From: Lachnospiraceae bacterium
GTDB taxonomy: Bacteria > Bacillota > Clostridia > Lachnospirales > Lachnospiraceae
Direction: 5' to 3'
NCBI GenBank assembly: GCA_015057405.1
Contig: SVEK01000017.1
Span: 1 to 60,974, forward strand
Length of the DNA stretch: 60,974 nucleotides
Both the position numbers and the translations under genes were made by a program. The notes under the pieces are model-generated. The model did not search any database and was not told the origin of the DNA. It worked only from the letters and a program-made list of their open reading frames with translations. Below, piece after piece: positions 42,301-52,929 of the stretch; the first letter of the stretch is position 1, and each line of letters begins with the position of its first letter.

Positions 42301-44860
42301 CCTCACTATCTCCTGACAGTGTAATGACAACATTGTCATTAGCACCTATTATTCCTGAAAGCATGCTCTTTGCAAGTACTGTTTCCACATGTTTTTGAAT
42401 ATACCGCTTAAGAGGCCTTGCCCCATAAACCGGATTATATGCATGATTGACGATATATTTTCTTGCTTTATCATCAAGACTGATAACAATCCCTTTATCC
42501 GCAATTCTCATATTAATATCTGCAATCACCAGGTCAATTATACTATCTATATTGTTAATATCAAGTGGTTTGAACATAATTATTTCATCTAACCTATTCA
42601 GCATCTCCGGTCTAAAAGCATTTCTAAGACAATTCATAACCATTTCTTCACAGCTGTTACTTATATTTCCTTGTTCGTCAATCCCCTCCAATAAATATTC
42701 TGACCCAAGATTTGAAGTCATAATCAGTATCGTATTTTTAAAATCTACAGTCCTTCCCTGGGAATCGGTAATTCTTCCGTCATCTAAAATTTGAAGAAGT
42801 ATATTAAATACATCAGGATGAGCTTTTTCAATCTCATCAAATAAAACAACCGAATAAGGTTTCCTTCTAACAGCTTCAGTAAGCTGTCCTCCTTCTTCAT
42901 ATCCTACATATCCCGGAGGAGCACCAATAAGTCTTGCTACAGAGTGTTTTTCCATGTACTCACTCATATCTATTCTCACCATGCTTTGTTCATTATCAAA
43001 CAGGCATCTCGCAAGACTCTTCGAAAGTTCTGTTTTTCCAACCCCCGTCGGTCCAAGAAACAGGAACGATCCAATAGGTTTTGTCGGGTCCTTAATCCCG
43101 GCTTTAGAACGAAGAATTGCCTCTGATACCAGTTCTACCGCATTATCCTGGCCTACCACAAACTTTCGAAGATCATCAGCCAGATGAAGCACCTTGTTTC
43201 GCTCTCCTTCTGTTAATTTGGCTACCGGAATTCCTGTCCATCTTGATATTATTTCTGCGATATCGTTGTCTGTCACACTCTCACTTATCATCTCATTGTT
43301 ATCACCATTTGCCTCAGACTCAGCCAACGCCTTCTCCAATTGAGGAATTGTATCATATTGAAGCCTTGCAGCTGTTTCATAATCAGAATCCCGCCCGGCG
43401 CGTTCAAGTTCTTTTTTACTATTTTCTAACTCTTCTTTTAATCTGTGATTCTTCTCAATTTTAGCGCGCGCATTATCCCAATCAGCCTTAAGCACACCAT
43501 ATTCCTCTCTTAATTCAGACAATTCTTTTCTGATTGCCTCAAGCCTCTCATTACTTAATCTGTCTTCTTCATTTTTAAGTGCTGTCTCTTCTATCTCAAG
43601 CTGTGTTATTTTTCTCGAAAGATTATCAAGCTCATCCGGCATAGAATCAAGTTCTGTTTTTATCATGGCACATGCCTCATCTACAAGGTCAATTGCCTTA
43701 TCCGGAAGAAATCTGTCTGAAATGTATCTGTCAGACAATACCGCAGCCGATACAAGTGCATTATCCGAAATCTTTACCCCATGATACACTTCATACCTTT
43801 CTTTTAATCCACGCAAAATTGAAATCGCATCAGTCACAGATGGCTCAGCAACCATAACAGGCTGAAATCTTCTTTCAAGAGCAGCATCTTTTTCAATGTA
43901 CTGTCTGTATTCATTTAATGTAGTTGCACCTATACAATGAAGTTCGCCCCTTGCAAGCATCGGTTTTAACATGTTACCGGCATCCATTGCGCCCTCTGTT
44001 TTACCGGCACCCACAATAGTGTGCAACTCGTCAATAAACAGTATAATTTCTCCGTCACTGTTCTTAACTTCATCAAGTACAGCCTTAAGGCGCTCTTCAA
44101 ATTCACCTCTGTACTTTGCACCTGCAACCAATGAACCCATATCAAGAGCAAATATTTTCTTGTCTTTGAGACCATCCGGCACATCTCCCTTTACAATTCT
44201 CTGTGCCAGTCCTTCTACTGCCGCAGTTTTTCCGACACCGGGCTCACCAATTAACACCGGATTATTCTTAGTTTTTCTCGAAAGAATTCTAATAACATTT
44301 CTAATCTCTTCATCTCGTCCTATAACAGGGTCAAGTTTTTGCTCTCTTGCCCTCTTCACAAGATCGCAACCATATTTTTCCAAAACGTCATAGGTTTCTT
44401 CCGGATTATCACTATTTACATTCTGATTACCTCTAACTTCCGCCAACACTTTAAGAAATGAATCTCTGGTTATGTTAAACTCATTTAAAAGATTCTTCAC
44501 ACTATTATCTGCGTTTTTTAGCAGGCTCAAAAACAAATGCTCTACAGACACATACGAATCTTTCATTCCTGCAGATTCATTCTCTGCATTTATCAATACT
44601 TTATTCAAATCTCTTCCCACATATGGCTCTGTGCCTGTCACCTTAGGAAGTTTTCTCAGAAGACCTTCAACCTGAGCAACAAGCACCTCTGTCTGAATAT
44701 TCATTTTTGTACACAAACTCTTAATCAGACTTCCGTCTATTGACAAAAGTGAATATAACAAATGCGCCGGCACAAGTTCCTGATTAGAAAACTCATTAGC
44801 AACATCCGCCATCTTGTTAATTGCTTCCACTGACTTTTGCGTAAACTTATTAATATTCAT
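42266..44860 (-). CDS. clpB: ClpB disaggregase
   Basis: An 864-residue AAA+ chaperone: N domain 1-140 ([20 protein letters not shown]), NBD1 with Walker A GEPGVGKT, middle coiled coil ~405-520, NBD2 with [15 protein letters not shown] and [18 protein letters not shown]-terminal arginine and D2-small domains. It pulls apart aggregated proteins with DnaK. Under HrcA control through the CIRCE site at 45153. ATG 44860 behind TGGAGG. Full length. Confidence 0.97.
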   Translation of the reverse strand: MNINKFTQKSVEAINKMADVANEFSNQELVPAHLLYSLLSIDGSLIKSLCTKMNIQTEVLVAQVEGLLRKLPKVTGTEPYVGRDLNKVLINAENESAGMKDSYVSVEHLFLSLLKNADNSVKNLLNEFNITRDSFLKVLAEVRGNQNVNSDNPEETYDVLEKYGCDLVKRAREQKLDPVIGRDEEIRNVIRILSRKTKNNPVLIGEPGVGKTAAVEGLAQRIVKGDVPDGLKDKKIFALDMGSLVAGAKYRGEFEERLKAVLDEVKNSDGEIILFIDELHTIVGAGKTEGAMDAGNMLKPMLARGELHCIGATTLNEYRQYIEKDAALERRFQPVMVAEPSVTDAISILRGLKERYEVYHGVKISDNALVSAAVLSDRYISDRFLPDKAIDLVDEACAMIKTELDSMPDELDNLSRKITQLEIEETALKNEEDRLSNERLEAIRKELSELREEYGVLKADWDNARAKIEKNHRLKEELENSKKELERAGRDSDYETAARLQYDTIPQLEKALAESEANGDNNEMISESVTDNDIAEIISRWTGIPVAKLTEGERNKVLHLADDLRKFVVGQDNAVELVSEAILRSKAGIKDPTKPIGSFLFLGPTGVGKTELSKSLARCLFDNEQSMVRIDMSEYMEKHSVARLIGAPPGYVGYEEGGQLTEAVRRKPYSVVLFDEIEKAHPDVFNILLQILDDGRITDSQGRTVDFKNTILIMTSNLGSEYLLEGIDEQGNISNSCEEMVMNCLRNAFRPEMLNRLDEIIMFKPLDINNIDSIIDLVIADINMRIADKGIVISLDDKARKYIVNHAYNPVYGARPLKRYIQKHVETVLAKSMLSGIIGANDNVVITLSGDSEDEHNSFIIAND

Positions 44861-45026
44861 AGCACCAACCTCCATTTGATTTGTGTATTTCGTGCATTTT
44901 GCAAATCACTTTCATTTTTTTCATTATGTCGTATCTACTTTTGGGCAACCTAACATTATATCCTCTGCAAAAAACATTCCTTATCTTTTCATTTGTGATT
45001 CATGCTTCTCACTACCACTTTAATTA

Positions 45027-45094
45027 CGGACTCCACGGGGCTTTTAAATAAGCACTATACGTTTTTCACGTTAATGCCGGACTCCACGGGGCTT
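45027..45094 (-). repeat. Direct repeat in the clpB leader
   Basis: CGGACTCCACGGGGCTT occurs at 45027-45043 and 45078-45094, 51 bases apart, inside the ~270-base 5' leader of clpB. Function unknown; the rest of the 44861-45279 gap is the promoter and CIRCE. Confidence 0.8.
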
Positions 45095-45136
45095 ATTTGA
45101 TGTAAGCTTGTTTCTCTCAATTAATTGATTACACAT

Positions 45137-45179
45137 AAAATACCACTCCTTGTTAGCACTGTCAAGAGGTGAGTGCTAA
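45137..45179 (-). promoter_or_regulatory. clpB promoter with CIRCE operator
   Basis: CIRCE at 45153-45179: TTAGCACTG-N9-GAGTGCTAA, one base from the consensus arm. Leftward -35 TTGACA (45160-45165) overlaps the CIRCE centre; -10 TATTTT (45137-45142), spacer 17. HrcA binding would block RNA polymerase. Confidence 0.93.
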
Positions 45180-45279
45180 TTTTTTCTGTCTTATTCATTC
45201 AGATTATTGACATGCGTATTTCAATATGCAATACTTAATTTGTTTATTAACTATAAATATATTATGTGGGGTGTTTCTT

Positions 45280-46125
45280 ATGAACATACATGTTATTGTT
45301 GATTCAGCATCTGATTTAGAAAACGGAATAGACGAAAACTTAACAGTTCTCCCGATTACATTTTCTTTTGGAGAAACTGAATATCTTGACGGAGTTACTC
45401 TTTCTCACAAAGAGTTTTACGAGAAGCTTATCGAATGCGATACTCTTCCAAAAACCAGCCAGATTACTCCGTATATTTATGAAGAAGCAATTGAAAATGC
45501 ACTAACCGGCGCAGACTATGTCATTATTATTACCTTATCCGGAAAGCTTTCAGGCTGTTACCAAAGCGCTGTTACTGCTGCATCTGAATATTCTGATAAA
45601 GTGTTTGTTATAGACAGTGAAAATGTAAGTATCGCCGAACAGATTCTTGTAACTCATGCGCTTAACATGATTAAAGAAGGTAACGACATTAACACTATTG
45701 TTTCAACTCTTAATTCTGTCAAAAAAAAGATTAGAATCATAGCATTACTTGACACACTCGATTATTTACAGAAAGGCGGACGAATATCAAAAGCAGTTGC
45801 CTTTGCAGGCGGGATTTTATCAATCAAACCGGTCGTTTCAGTTGTAGAAGGCGAAGTAGTATTACTTGGAAAAGCAAGAGGCTCCAAGCAAGGAAATAAT
45901 TTCCTCAACAACGAAACCGGAAACTACGGCGGTGTAGATTACTCTATGCCACTTGCACTTGGTTACACCGGTCTTGACACCACATTAATCAACAAATATA
46001 TCGAAGACAGCGCACACTTATTGGAAAACTATCCATATCCATACCCTATTTGTTCGATTGGCGGCACTATCGGAACACATGTCGGACCGGGTGCTATAAC
46101 CGTTGCCTGGTATTCAAAAGATTGA
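45280..46125 (+). CDS. DegV family fatty-acid-binding protein
   Basis: A 281-residue DegV protein: VDSASDLENGI, VLPITFSFGE, TSQITPYIYEE, ITLSGKLSGCYQSA and the C-terminal IGTHVGPGAITVAWY. Members bind fatty acids for phosphorylation by FakA. The start is ATG 45280 with GGGG upstream. Divergent from clpB. No FakA in the window. Confidence 0.92.
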   Translation: MNIHVIVDSASDLENGIDENLTVLPITFSFGETEYLDGVTLSHKEFYEKLIECDTLPKTSQITPYIYEEAIENALTGADYVIIITLSGKLSGCYQSAVTAASEYSDKVFVIDSENVSIAEQILVTHALNMIKEGNDINTIVSTLNSVKKKIRIIALLDTLDYLQKGGRISKAVAFAGGILSIKPVVSVVEGEVVLLGKARGSKQGNNFLNNETGNYGGVDYSMPLALGYTGLDTTLINKYIEDSAHLLENYPYPYPICSIGGTIGTHVGPGAITVAWYSKD

Positions 46126-46192
46126 GCATAACGTATTAATTTGACTGCATTCTTTTGATGCCTTTGTAATTCAATTTTTTACATCACAACAC

Positions 46193-46225
46193 AAAACAGG
46201 TGTGGATTACTCCACACCTGTTTTT
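46193..46225. terminator. Bidirectional terminator
   Basis: AAAACAGGTGTGGA-TTAC-TCCACACCTGTTTTT between the DegV gene and the end of the sugar transporter operon; T-runs on both strands. Confidence 0.88.
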
Positions 46226-46284
46226 AACGGGTTTAACCCTATTTTTTATAAAGTGTCATTCATTAAAATATCATACAAAATCTA

Positions 46285-47316
46285 TCAAGCTTTAGCATGT
46301 TTTCTCACAGCAAGAATTACACTCTGAATTACAAGGAACAAACAAAGCATACTTGCTCTTGTAATACCTGTCCACCATGGATCTCCAAGACCTGCTGAAG
46401 CAACGATTGTCTGAATTGTATGAAGTGAGAATACACCAAACATAGTACCAAAAATGTTACCAACACCACCGGTAAGAAGTGTTCCACCGATAATTGATGA
46501 TGCGATAGCATCCATCTCGTATCCAAGTGCATTATCACCAGAACCTGAACCAAATGTTATAAAGTATATATAACCTGCAATTCCGGCAAGTGTACTACAC
46601 ATAAGATGTGAGTAAAATCTTGTTCTTGTTACGTTGATACCAAGCATAAGAGCACTCTGAGCGTTACCACCCACAGCATATAAATTACGTCCAACCTTAG
46701 TATATTTAAGCATAAAGAACAACAATACTACAATCAACAGTGATACTACAACACCAATCTTAAGGAATGCATCAACATAAACACCATTATTATTAACAAA
46801 TCCGAGTCCCGGAATAATAATCTTTGCCTCGAATATCTTCTTGAATGATTCTACATCAGATACATTAAGATGGTCACTACTAATAATAGTTGTCATACCT
46901 CTGGCAAAGAACATTCCTGCCAAAGTAACGATAAATGGCTGAATTCCAAGATAGGCAACGATAAAGCCCTGAACAATACCAAATGCAATACCAATTCCAA
47001 GTGCTATAAGAATAGCTGTATATGGATTACCACCAAAGTCCTTAAGGTAAATTGCACAACACATTCCTACAAGGGCAATAACACCACCTACTGAAATATC
47101 AATTCCGCCTGATATCATTACAATACTAAGTCCGCAAGACACAATAAGAAGTGTAGACTTATTATTTAACATATCAAAGAATCCGTTAAAAGTTAAGAAA
47201 CTCTGACCTAAGAATATCATAGCGCAAGCATACATTACAACAAAAGTAAGGATTGTAATTGTAAGAAGTAAAGCTGTATCTGTGAGTGTTTTTTTAGATT
47301 TACCCATATTACGCAA
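46285..47316 (-). CDS. Sugar ABC permease, YjfF-like
   Basis: A 343-residue RbsC/MglC-family permease with about nine helices and motifs SGGIDISVGGVIALVGM and GGTLLTGGVGNIFGTMFGV. Overlaps the second permease by eight bases. Together they form the channel of a YtfQRT/YjfF-type importer. Confidence 0.92.
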   Translation of the reverse strand: MRNMGKSKKTLTDTALLLTITILTFVVMYACAMIFLGQSFLTFNGFFDMLNNKSTLLIVSCGLSIVMISGGIDISVGGVIALVGMCCAIYLKDFGGNPYTAILIALGIGIAFGIVQGFIVAYLGIQPFIVTLAGMFFARGMTTIISSDHLNVSDVESFKKIFEAKIIIPGLGFVNNNGVYVDAFLKIGVVVSLLIVVLLFFMLKYTKVGRNLYAVGGNAQSALMLGINVTRTRFYSHLMCSTLAGIAGYIYFITFGSGSGDNALGYEMDAIASSIIGGTLLTGGVGNIFGTMFGVFSLHTIQTIVASAGLGDPWWTGITRASMLCLFLVIQSVILAVRKHAKA

Positions 47317-48394
47317 CCTCCTTTGCTGTATTCTTTGATTTTGGCATTATCATTCTCCACTTATTAACAAACCACTCTCTTGCAGAAGGTGAACTGATAA
47401 TAACAAGAGCAATAATAACCAATGCCTTATAAGCAGGAAGCGCAACAGCTTCAACACCAAATGCATTAAGTGTTGTCTTAAGGTACTGAATTACATATGC
47501 ACCAATAACTGATGAAGCTATGTTAAACTTACCACCACTAAGCGCATTACCACCAAGAGCAACTGCAAGGATTGCATCCATTTCGATATCCTTAGCAAAT
47601 GTTGAACTGATGAATGTTCCTGTACGTGTTACAGTTACAAAACCTGCTACGCATACGCACACACCAAGGATTACATATGACGCAAGTTTAATTGCAATAG
47701 GATTCAAACCATTAAGTCTGGCTGAATTCTCATTAATACCAACAGACTGTACATACAAGCCTAATGTCGTAAACTTAAGAACCAACGCAATGAGAATGAA
47801 ACATACTACACTAATAATAATAGGTGTAGGAATAGGTATTCCCGGCAAAGTATGTCCAAATGCCTTGAATGAAGGAGCACTAAACTTATAGCTTAAGTTT
47901 CCTGTAATCCATCCTGCAATTGAACGACCCGCAGTATACAATACCAATGTTGCAACCATCGGCTGAATCTTAAGAAATGATACAAGCACACCATTAAAGA
48001 GTCCGCACAACATTGATGCAAGAAGTGCAACAAGAAGTGCAACAATCAACGGGCTTGCATAATCGCTACTAACAGTCAATTCACCGGAAACCATTTTAAT
48101 AATAACACCGGCTGCAATTGCCATAGCAGCACCAACACTAATATCCTGTCCGCCTGATGCAGCGGTAACAAGTGTCATACCAATAGCAAGCATCGCAAGA
48201 GAAGTACCGTTATCGATAATGTTAACAGGGTTACCTGAGAACAACCACGCACCCTCACTATTCTCTCCGTATGATATGGCAAAGAATGATGGATCTCCAA
48301 TGAGATTTACGATTGTAAGAATCAAAATAGCTACAATAGGAATAAACATCTGATTACTTACAATTTTCAGCAAAGTAGCTTTAGCTGATTTCAT
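47309..48394 (-). CDS. Sugar ABC permease, YtfT-like
   Basis: A 361-residue membrane protein of the same family (SGGQDISVGAAMAIAAG, ALGGNALSGGKFNIASSVIGAYVIQ). Its first base is shared with the ATPase stop; the other permease follows. It forms the heterodimeric channel. Confidence 0.92.
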   Translation of the reverse strand: MKSAKATLLKIVSNQMFIPIVAILILTIVNLIGDPSFFAISYGENSEGAWLFSGNPVNIIDNGTSLAMLAIGMTLVTAASGGQDISVGAAMAIAAGVIIKMVSGELTVSSDYASPLIVALLVALLASMLCGLFNGVLVSFLKIQPMVATLVLYTAGRSIAGWITGNLSYKFSAPSFKAFGHTLPGIPIPTPIIISVVCFILIALVLKFTTLGLYVQSVGINENSARLNGLNPIAIKLASYVILGVCVCVAGFVTVTRTGTFISSTFAKDIEMDAILAVALGGNALSGGKFNIASSVIGAYVIQYLKTTLNAFGVEAVALPAYKALVIIALVIISSPSAREWFVNKWRMIMPKSKNTAKEVA

Positions 48395-49905
48395 TATTCT
48401 CCACCTCCTGCAATAGTTTTCATAACCATATTCTGGTTAAGGTCATCACCTGTAAGTTCTCCAACAACCTTACGGTCTCTCATGACCACAAGTCTTGAAC
48501 ATGTACGCAACATCTCATCTGTTTCTGATGAAATAAATGTTACACTCATGCCCTCTGAAGCAAGTTTAAGTACAAGCTTCTGAATATCTACCTTAGTACC
48601 AACGTCGATACCTCGGGTTGGCTCATCAAGAATAAGATACTCAGGATGAGTAAGCAACCATCTTGCAACGATAACTTTCTGCTGATTACCACCGGACAGT
48701 GATTTAATAGGAGTATCAGCCGAAGCAGTTTTAATATCAAGAAGTTTAATATACTCATCAGCAAACTTATAAGCCTGGCTCTTTGAAAGAGGTTTGAAGA
48801 AACCTTTAAGAACCTGATATGCAAGAACAATGTTATCTCTAACCGAAAGGTCACCTACAATACCGTCACCTTTACGATCCTCAGGAAGATATGCTATCTT
48901 GTTCTTCATAGCATGTATAGGTTTGCTTATCTTAACTGACTTACCATGCATCTTAACTTTACCGCCCGTCACTTTGTCAGCACCAAAGATTGCACGTACG
49001 CATTCACTTCGTCCCGAACCAAGAAGACCGGTAAATCCATTAACTTCTCCCTTCTTAATGTAGAAGTCAAACGGTTTAATACCTGCATTACTTACAAGAC
49101 CTTCACCTTCAAATACAGGCTCAGCACCTTTATCATCATAAATCTCCACATCACCTCTAATATCAGATGTATCATCCATATCTTTTCCAAGCATCTTAGA
49201 TACTAACTGAATTCTAGGGAGATTCTCGATTTCATACTCACCAACAAGCTGGCCGTCACGCAATACGGTAATCTTATCACACACTTCATAAACCTGATCA
49301 AGGAAATGCGTAACAAAGATTATTCCAACTCCCTCTTTTTTAAGATTTCTCATGAGACCAAAAAGTTTATTAACTTCGTTTTCATCCAAAGATGATGTCG
49401 GCTCATCAAGAATTAAAACCTTACAATTCATATCAACAGCTCTTGCAATAGCAACCATCTGTTGAATAGCTATAGAATAATTACCAAGCTGCTGTGTTGC
49501 AGTAGCCGGTATATCTAAATCACGAAGAATCTTTTCTGCCTTAGCATTCATCTTCTTCCAATTTTGAAGAACACCCTTAGTTCTTCCGATATACATATTC
49601 TCTGCCACAGTTAGATTAGGGCATAGTGTAATCTCCTGGTATACAGTACTAATTCCAACATTCTGTGCTTCTTGTGGAGAACGAATAGCAATAGCTCCAT
49701 TATGTCCTTCAATGAATACTTCACCCTCATCTTTACTATACACACCGGTCAATACTTTAATAAGAGTTGATTTTCCGGCACCATTCTCACCCATGAGCGC
49801 ATGTATTTCACCTTTGCACAAAGTAAAATCCACGTTCTGCAAAGCACGTACTCCAGGAAACGACTTGCATATGCCTTTCATTTCCAAAACAGCGTTCTCT
49901 TTCAC
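48394..49905 (-). CDS. Sugar ABC ATPase (two nucleotide-binding domains), YtfR/MglA-like
   Basis: A 503-residue protein with two ABC domains. First: Walker A GENGAGKST, signature LGNYSIAIQQ, Walker B VLILDEPTS. Second: degenerate P-loop GLLGSGRSE, LSGGNQQK, LILDEPTRG. Tandem arrangement is standard for sugar importers of the CUT2 class. GTG start with AAGGAG. Behind a strong attenuator hairpin. Confidence 0.95.
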   Translation of the reverse strand: MKENAVLEMKGICKSFPGVRALQNVDFTLCKGEIHALMGENGAGKSTLIKVLTGVYSKDEGEVFIEGHNGAIAIRSPQEAQNVGISTVYQEITLCPNLTVAENMYIGRTKGVLQNWKKMNAKAEKILRDLDIPATATQQLGNYSIAIQQMVAIARAVDMNCKVLILDEPTSSLDENEVNKLFGLMRNLKKEGVGIIFVTHFLDQVYEVCDKITVLRDGQLVGEYEIENLPRIQLVSKMLGKDMDDTSDIRGDVEIYDDKGAEPVFEGEGLVSNAGIKPFDFYIKKGEVNGFTGLLGSGRSECVRAIFGADKVTGGKVKMHGKSVKISKPIHAMKNKIAYLPEDRKGDGIVGDLSVRDNIVLAYQVLKGFFKPLSKSQAYKFADEYIKLLDIKTASADTPIKSLSGGNQQKVIVARWLLTHPEYLILDEPTRGIDVGTKVDIQKLVLKLASEGMSVTFISSETDEMLRTCSRLVVMRDRKVVGELTGDDLNQNMVMKTIAGGGE

Positions 49906-49938
49906 AACGCACCCACTCCTTAACTATGTATTTTCAGA

Positions 49939-49987
49939 AAAAACGCGCGATGCAATGAGTCTTAATTCCGTTTACACTGCACCGCGC
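49939..49987 (-). terminator. Attenuator between binding-protein and ATPase genes
   Basis: On the leftward RNA GCGCGGTGCAGTG pairs with CATTGCATCGCGC (13 bp with two G-U pairs) and is followed by GTTTTTT. It would let the binding protein be made in excess of the membrane parts. Confidence 0.85.
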
Positions 49988-50032
49988 ACTAATTACATAA
50001 CAAAAACTATAATGATTTACAATTACAAGTAA

Positions 50033-51094
50033 TTAGATTCCGTAGTTCTCGATATCTTCATCAGTAATTGTTGTAGCGTCGAAACCTTTCTCCTCAAGAA
50101 TGATTGTCTTCTCCTCGATTGCTTCACCAGCCTCAAGCTTCTTGATAACTTCATCAATGTATGAAGCCTGGAATGGATTACACTGACCATCGTAGTTCCA
50201 GTTACCCTTCTTAAGCTCTTCAAGAGCCCACTTGTTACAGTCAAATCCCATGATGATAACGTCTTTACCAACACCGTGGCTGATACCAGCTGCATCAAGA
50301 GCTTCAACAGCACCCTGTGCCATACCATCGTTCTCAGCGTAGATTACATTGAAGTCCTTCTTAGCGTTGATAACGTTCTGAACGATCTCCATTGCCTGCT
50401 GCTGATCCCAGTCAGCTGTCTGCTGCTCAACGATTTCTAACTTACCTTCTGCTGCTGCTGCATCAAGAGCGCCTGAACGTCCCTTCTGAGCTGCTGAACC
50501 CATATGTCCCTGGATGTGAACTACTTTAAGGTCATCACCCTGCTGAAGGAGCCAATCAACTGCTGTCTGACCTTCTTTGTCCATGTCAGATACGATTGAT
50601 GCCTCGTAAAGGCTTTCGTCTGCATCGATTACACGGTCAAAAAGGATAACCTTAACACCTGCTGTCTGAGCATCTTTAAGTACTGAATCCCAACCTGCTG
50701 TATCAGCTGCTGAAAGAAGAAGATAGTTAACACCATCTGTTATGTACTTCTGAGCTGCTGCTACCTGCTCGTCGTTCTTAAGGCTGTATGAGAAGTCTGC
50801 ATCATAACCATTCTCCTCACAGAACATCTTCTGAAGGTCTGCATCGTTAGCTGTACGATATCCTGACTCACTTGGGTCATTGTTGATGATACCAACTTTG
50901 ATAAGTTCTGCATCACCTTCTTCTGCATCTGCTGCATCATCTGTTGTTGCATCATCAGCTGCATCACTTTCTGCATCTGCTGCATCATCTGCTGCTGGAG
51001 CTGGTGTTGGTTCTGCTTCTTCTTTAGAACCACATGCTGCTAATCCTACTACCATTGTTGCTGCCATAAGAACAGCCAATACTTTCTTTTTCAT
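50033..51094 (-). CDS. Sugar-binding lipoprotein, YtfQ-like
   Basis: A 353-residue lipoprotein (lipobox GLAAC), Asp/Ala-rich linker to residue 65, then the binding fold: VGIINNDPSESGYRTANDAD, WDSVLKDAQTAGVKVILFDRVIDADESLY, DWDQQQAMEIVQNVINA, IYAENDGMAQGAVEALDAA. This is the galactofuranose/arabinose-type group. First gene of the CUT2 importer operon, behind the response regulator and its repeats. Confidence 0.93.
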   Translation of the reverse strand: MKKKVLAVLMAATMVVGLAACGSKEEAEPTPAPAADDAADAESDAADDATTDDAADAEEGDAELIKVGIINNDPSESGYRTANDADLQKMFCEENGYDADFSYSLKNDEQVAAAQKYITDGVNYLLLSAADTAGWDSVLKDAQTAGVKVILFDRVIDADESLYEASIVSDMDKEGQTAVDWLLQQGDDLKVVHIQGHMGSAAQKGRSGALDAAAAEGKLEIVEQQTADWDQQQAMEIVQNVINAKKDFNVIYAENDGMAQGAVEALDAAGISHGVGKDVIIMGFDCNKWALEELKKGNWNYDGQCNPFQASYIDEVIKKLEAGEAIEEKTIILEEKGFDATTITDEDIENYGI

Positions 51095-51194
51095 TTTTTT
51101 CCTCCTAATAAATTATATAGATTTTCAAAGACCATATCTTTGATAAAAGTATTTTATATCCCTTTTGTCAATAAATCCATTAAATATAATTAAA

Positions 51195-51264
51195 GATAAG
51201 TTGATTTTTTTATTCAAATTGATAATCGGTTGATTTTTTTATTGCATAAGTGGATTTATTTATT
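51195..51264 (-). repeat. Three direct repeats upstream of the sugar-binding gene
   Basis: ATAAGTTGATTTTTTTATT-like units at 51195, ~51224 and 51245 (TTGA boxes at 51201, 51230, and TGGA at 51251; spacing 29 and 21 bases). They lie 100-160 bases before the start of the binding protein, a likely binding array for the YesN-type regulator. Confidence 0.75.
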
Positions 51265-51265
51265 A

Positions 51266-52888
51266 TCAAGCATCTTCTGTATCCACTTTGAGGTTCCTGT
51301 ATGCAGTCGGTGTCATACCCTGAGTTTTCTTAAACAGATAAGAAAAATAATGCGGGTCTTTGTATCCTACTTCCACGCTTACCTCACTACTTCTTTTTCC
51401 TGTATATCTAAGCATTTCTTTGGCTTTATTCATCCTGTATTCCGTCAAATACTTAATAAATGTCCTTCCCGTCTGCTGGCTGAATATCATACTAAGATGA
51501 TTTGGTGAGAAGTTAACGTGAGCCGCCAATTGGTTAAGGGATAACTTATCATCAGCATAATTTTCATCAATATACCTCATTATCTCATCAACAATGTCAT
51601 TATACCTTCCTTTTGTTGTAGTTTCCCTTGCAGCCATTGCTTTCTCCAGAATATTAACAAGATATTTACGTGAATTATCTTTGTTTTGTAATATCTCGTA
51701 CGTTATATCCGGTGCTTCAATCTCACCTTTGTCCAGTTCAAAACCTTCAAGGAAGTCACATATACTCATATACATGTCTACTACAATGTAGTTTCTTACC
51801 ATTCCGGAATTAAGAGCATCCTCACCAATCTCCGCAAACAACCCTTCTACAAAACGCTCGACATCTTTTTCGTCACCAAACTTCAAAAACTTATAAAGAT
51901 TTTCTCTGTCGGTTTTACTATAGGTAACATTACTTATACCATAGCTATCACCCGAAACGTAAAGACCATGTTCAAGTTCCCCGCTTTCAATTATAAGATT
52001 TTCTCTTAAAATGTAACTGTGAGCAAATGCACGACAGGCTTTTTCATATGAAGCACTAAGTTCACTCAGTCTTTCAACAGCTTCACCTACGCCTCCACAA
52101 AACTTTATGTAATCGTATTTGTACAATATATTCTTAATCTGTTCCAGATATTCGTTCTGCTTTACCTTTATTTCGTCACTACTATTACCTTTTATTAAAA
52201 TCCCTATTCCGGCAAGCCCCCTATTAAAAACATATATATCATCACCGGCGGCAATTTCCCGAATTTCTTCATATATCATTTCAAAATGATCTCTTCCGTC
52301 TTCCGGAGTGCTGCTTTCTGATATAATATCAATGAGTATAATATTGTACCAGGGAGATATCAGGTTAACATTATATTTACCGGCCATCTCTATCATATCA
52401 GCCGGGGTCCTTACCGAACTTACCAGTCCGTCAAACAGCTGGTCCCGTTCGTCAGACGTCGTCTTGGCAATGTTCTCCCTACTACTTTCGATAAGTTCTT
52501 TTTCACGTCGTCTTTCAGCAATTCTTTCGGTAATCATTCGTATGTCGGCACAAAGTTCATCAGAATCTGCAGGTTTAATTATATAATCTGCAATTCCGAT
52601 ACGCATTGCCTCCCGCATACAATTATAATCTGTACAGGACGTAACCATTATTATCTCAACATCCGGTTTCTCTTTTTTCACAAGTCTGCTAAGTGTAAGA
52701 CCATCCATATACGGCATTTGAAGATCAGTTACTATAATGTCAGGTTCAAGTACATTAAGCAAAGAATACGCCCTTTCACCATCTGACAATTCCACGCACA
52801 CTTCACATCCAAGAGATGACCAGTCCACCATTTTTTTTATATCATCTCTCATCAAATAATCATCATCAACAAGCATAATCTTAAACAT
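51266..52888 (-). CDS. YesN-type response regulator (REC + AraC HTH)
   Basis: A 540-residue protein. REC domain 1-120 with DDD at 8-10 and phospho-Asp in DIIVTDLQMPYMDG (~54-55), then a long middle helical region, and a C-terminal AraC double HTH (VDEIMRYIDENYADDKLSLNQLAAHVNFSPNHLSMIFSQQTG ...). Such regulators pair with YesM sensor kinases and a sugar-binding protein; no kinase is in the window. It ends just beside the repeat array ahead of the transporter. Confidence 0.92.
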   Translation of the reverse strand: MFKIMLVDDDYLMRDDIKKMVDWSSLGCEVCVELSDGERAYSLLNVLEPDIIVTDLQMPYMDGLTLSRLVKKEKPDVEIIMVTSCTDYNCMREAMRIGIADYIIKPADSDELCADIRMITERIAERRREKELIESSRENIAKTTSDERDQLFDGLVSSVRTPADMIEMAGKYNVNLISPWYNIILIDIISESSTPEDGRDHFEMIYEEIREIAAGDDIYVFNRGLAGIGILIKGNSSDEIKVKQNEYLEQIKNILYKYDYIKFCGGVGEAVERLSELSASYEKACRAFAHSYILRENLIIESGELEHGLYVSGDSYGISNVTYSKTDRENLYKFLKFGDEKDVERFVEGLFAEIGEDALNSGMVRNYIVVDMYMSICDFLEGFELDKGEIEAPDITYEILQNKDNSRKYLVNILEKAMAARETTTKGRYNDIVDEIMRYIDENYADDKLSLNQLAAHVNFSPNHLSMIFSQQTGRTFIKYLTEYRMNKAKEMLRYTGKRSSEVSVEVGYKDPHYFSYLFKKTQGMTPTAYRNLKVDTEDA

Positions 52889-52929
52889 ACAATTAACCCC
52901 GCTTTTACCTTCAAATCATTTCATTAATT

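Noticed and set aside
42944-44743. Rightward frames opposite clpB
   Set aside because: Antisense shadows of conserved AAA+ regions.
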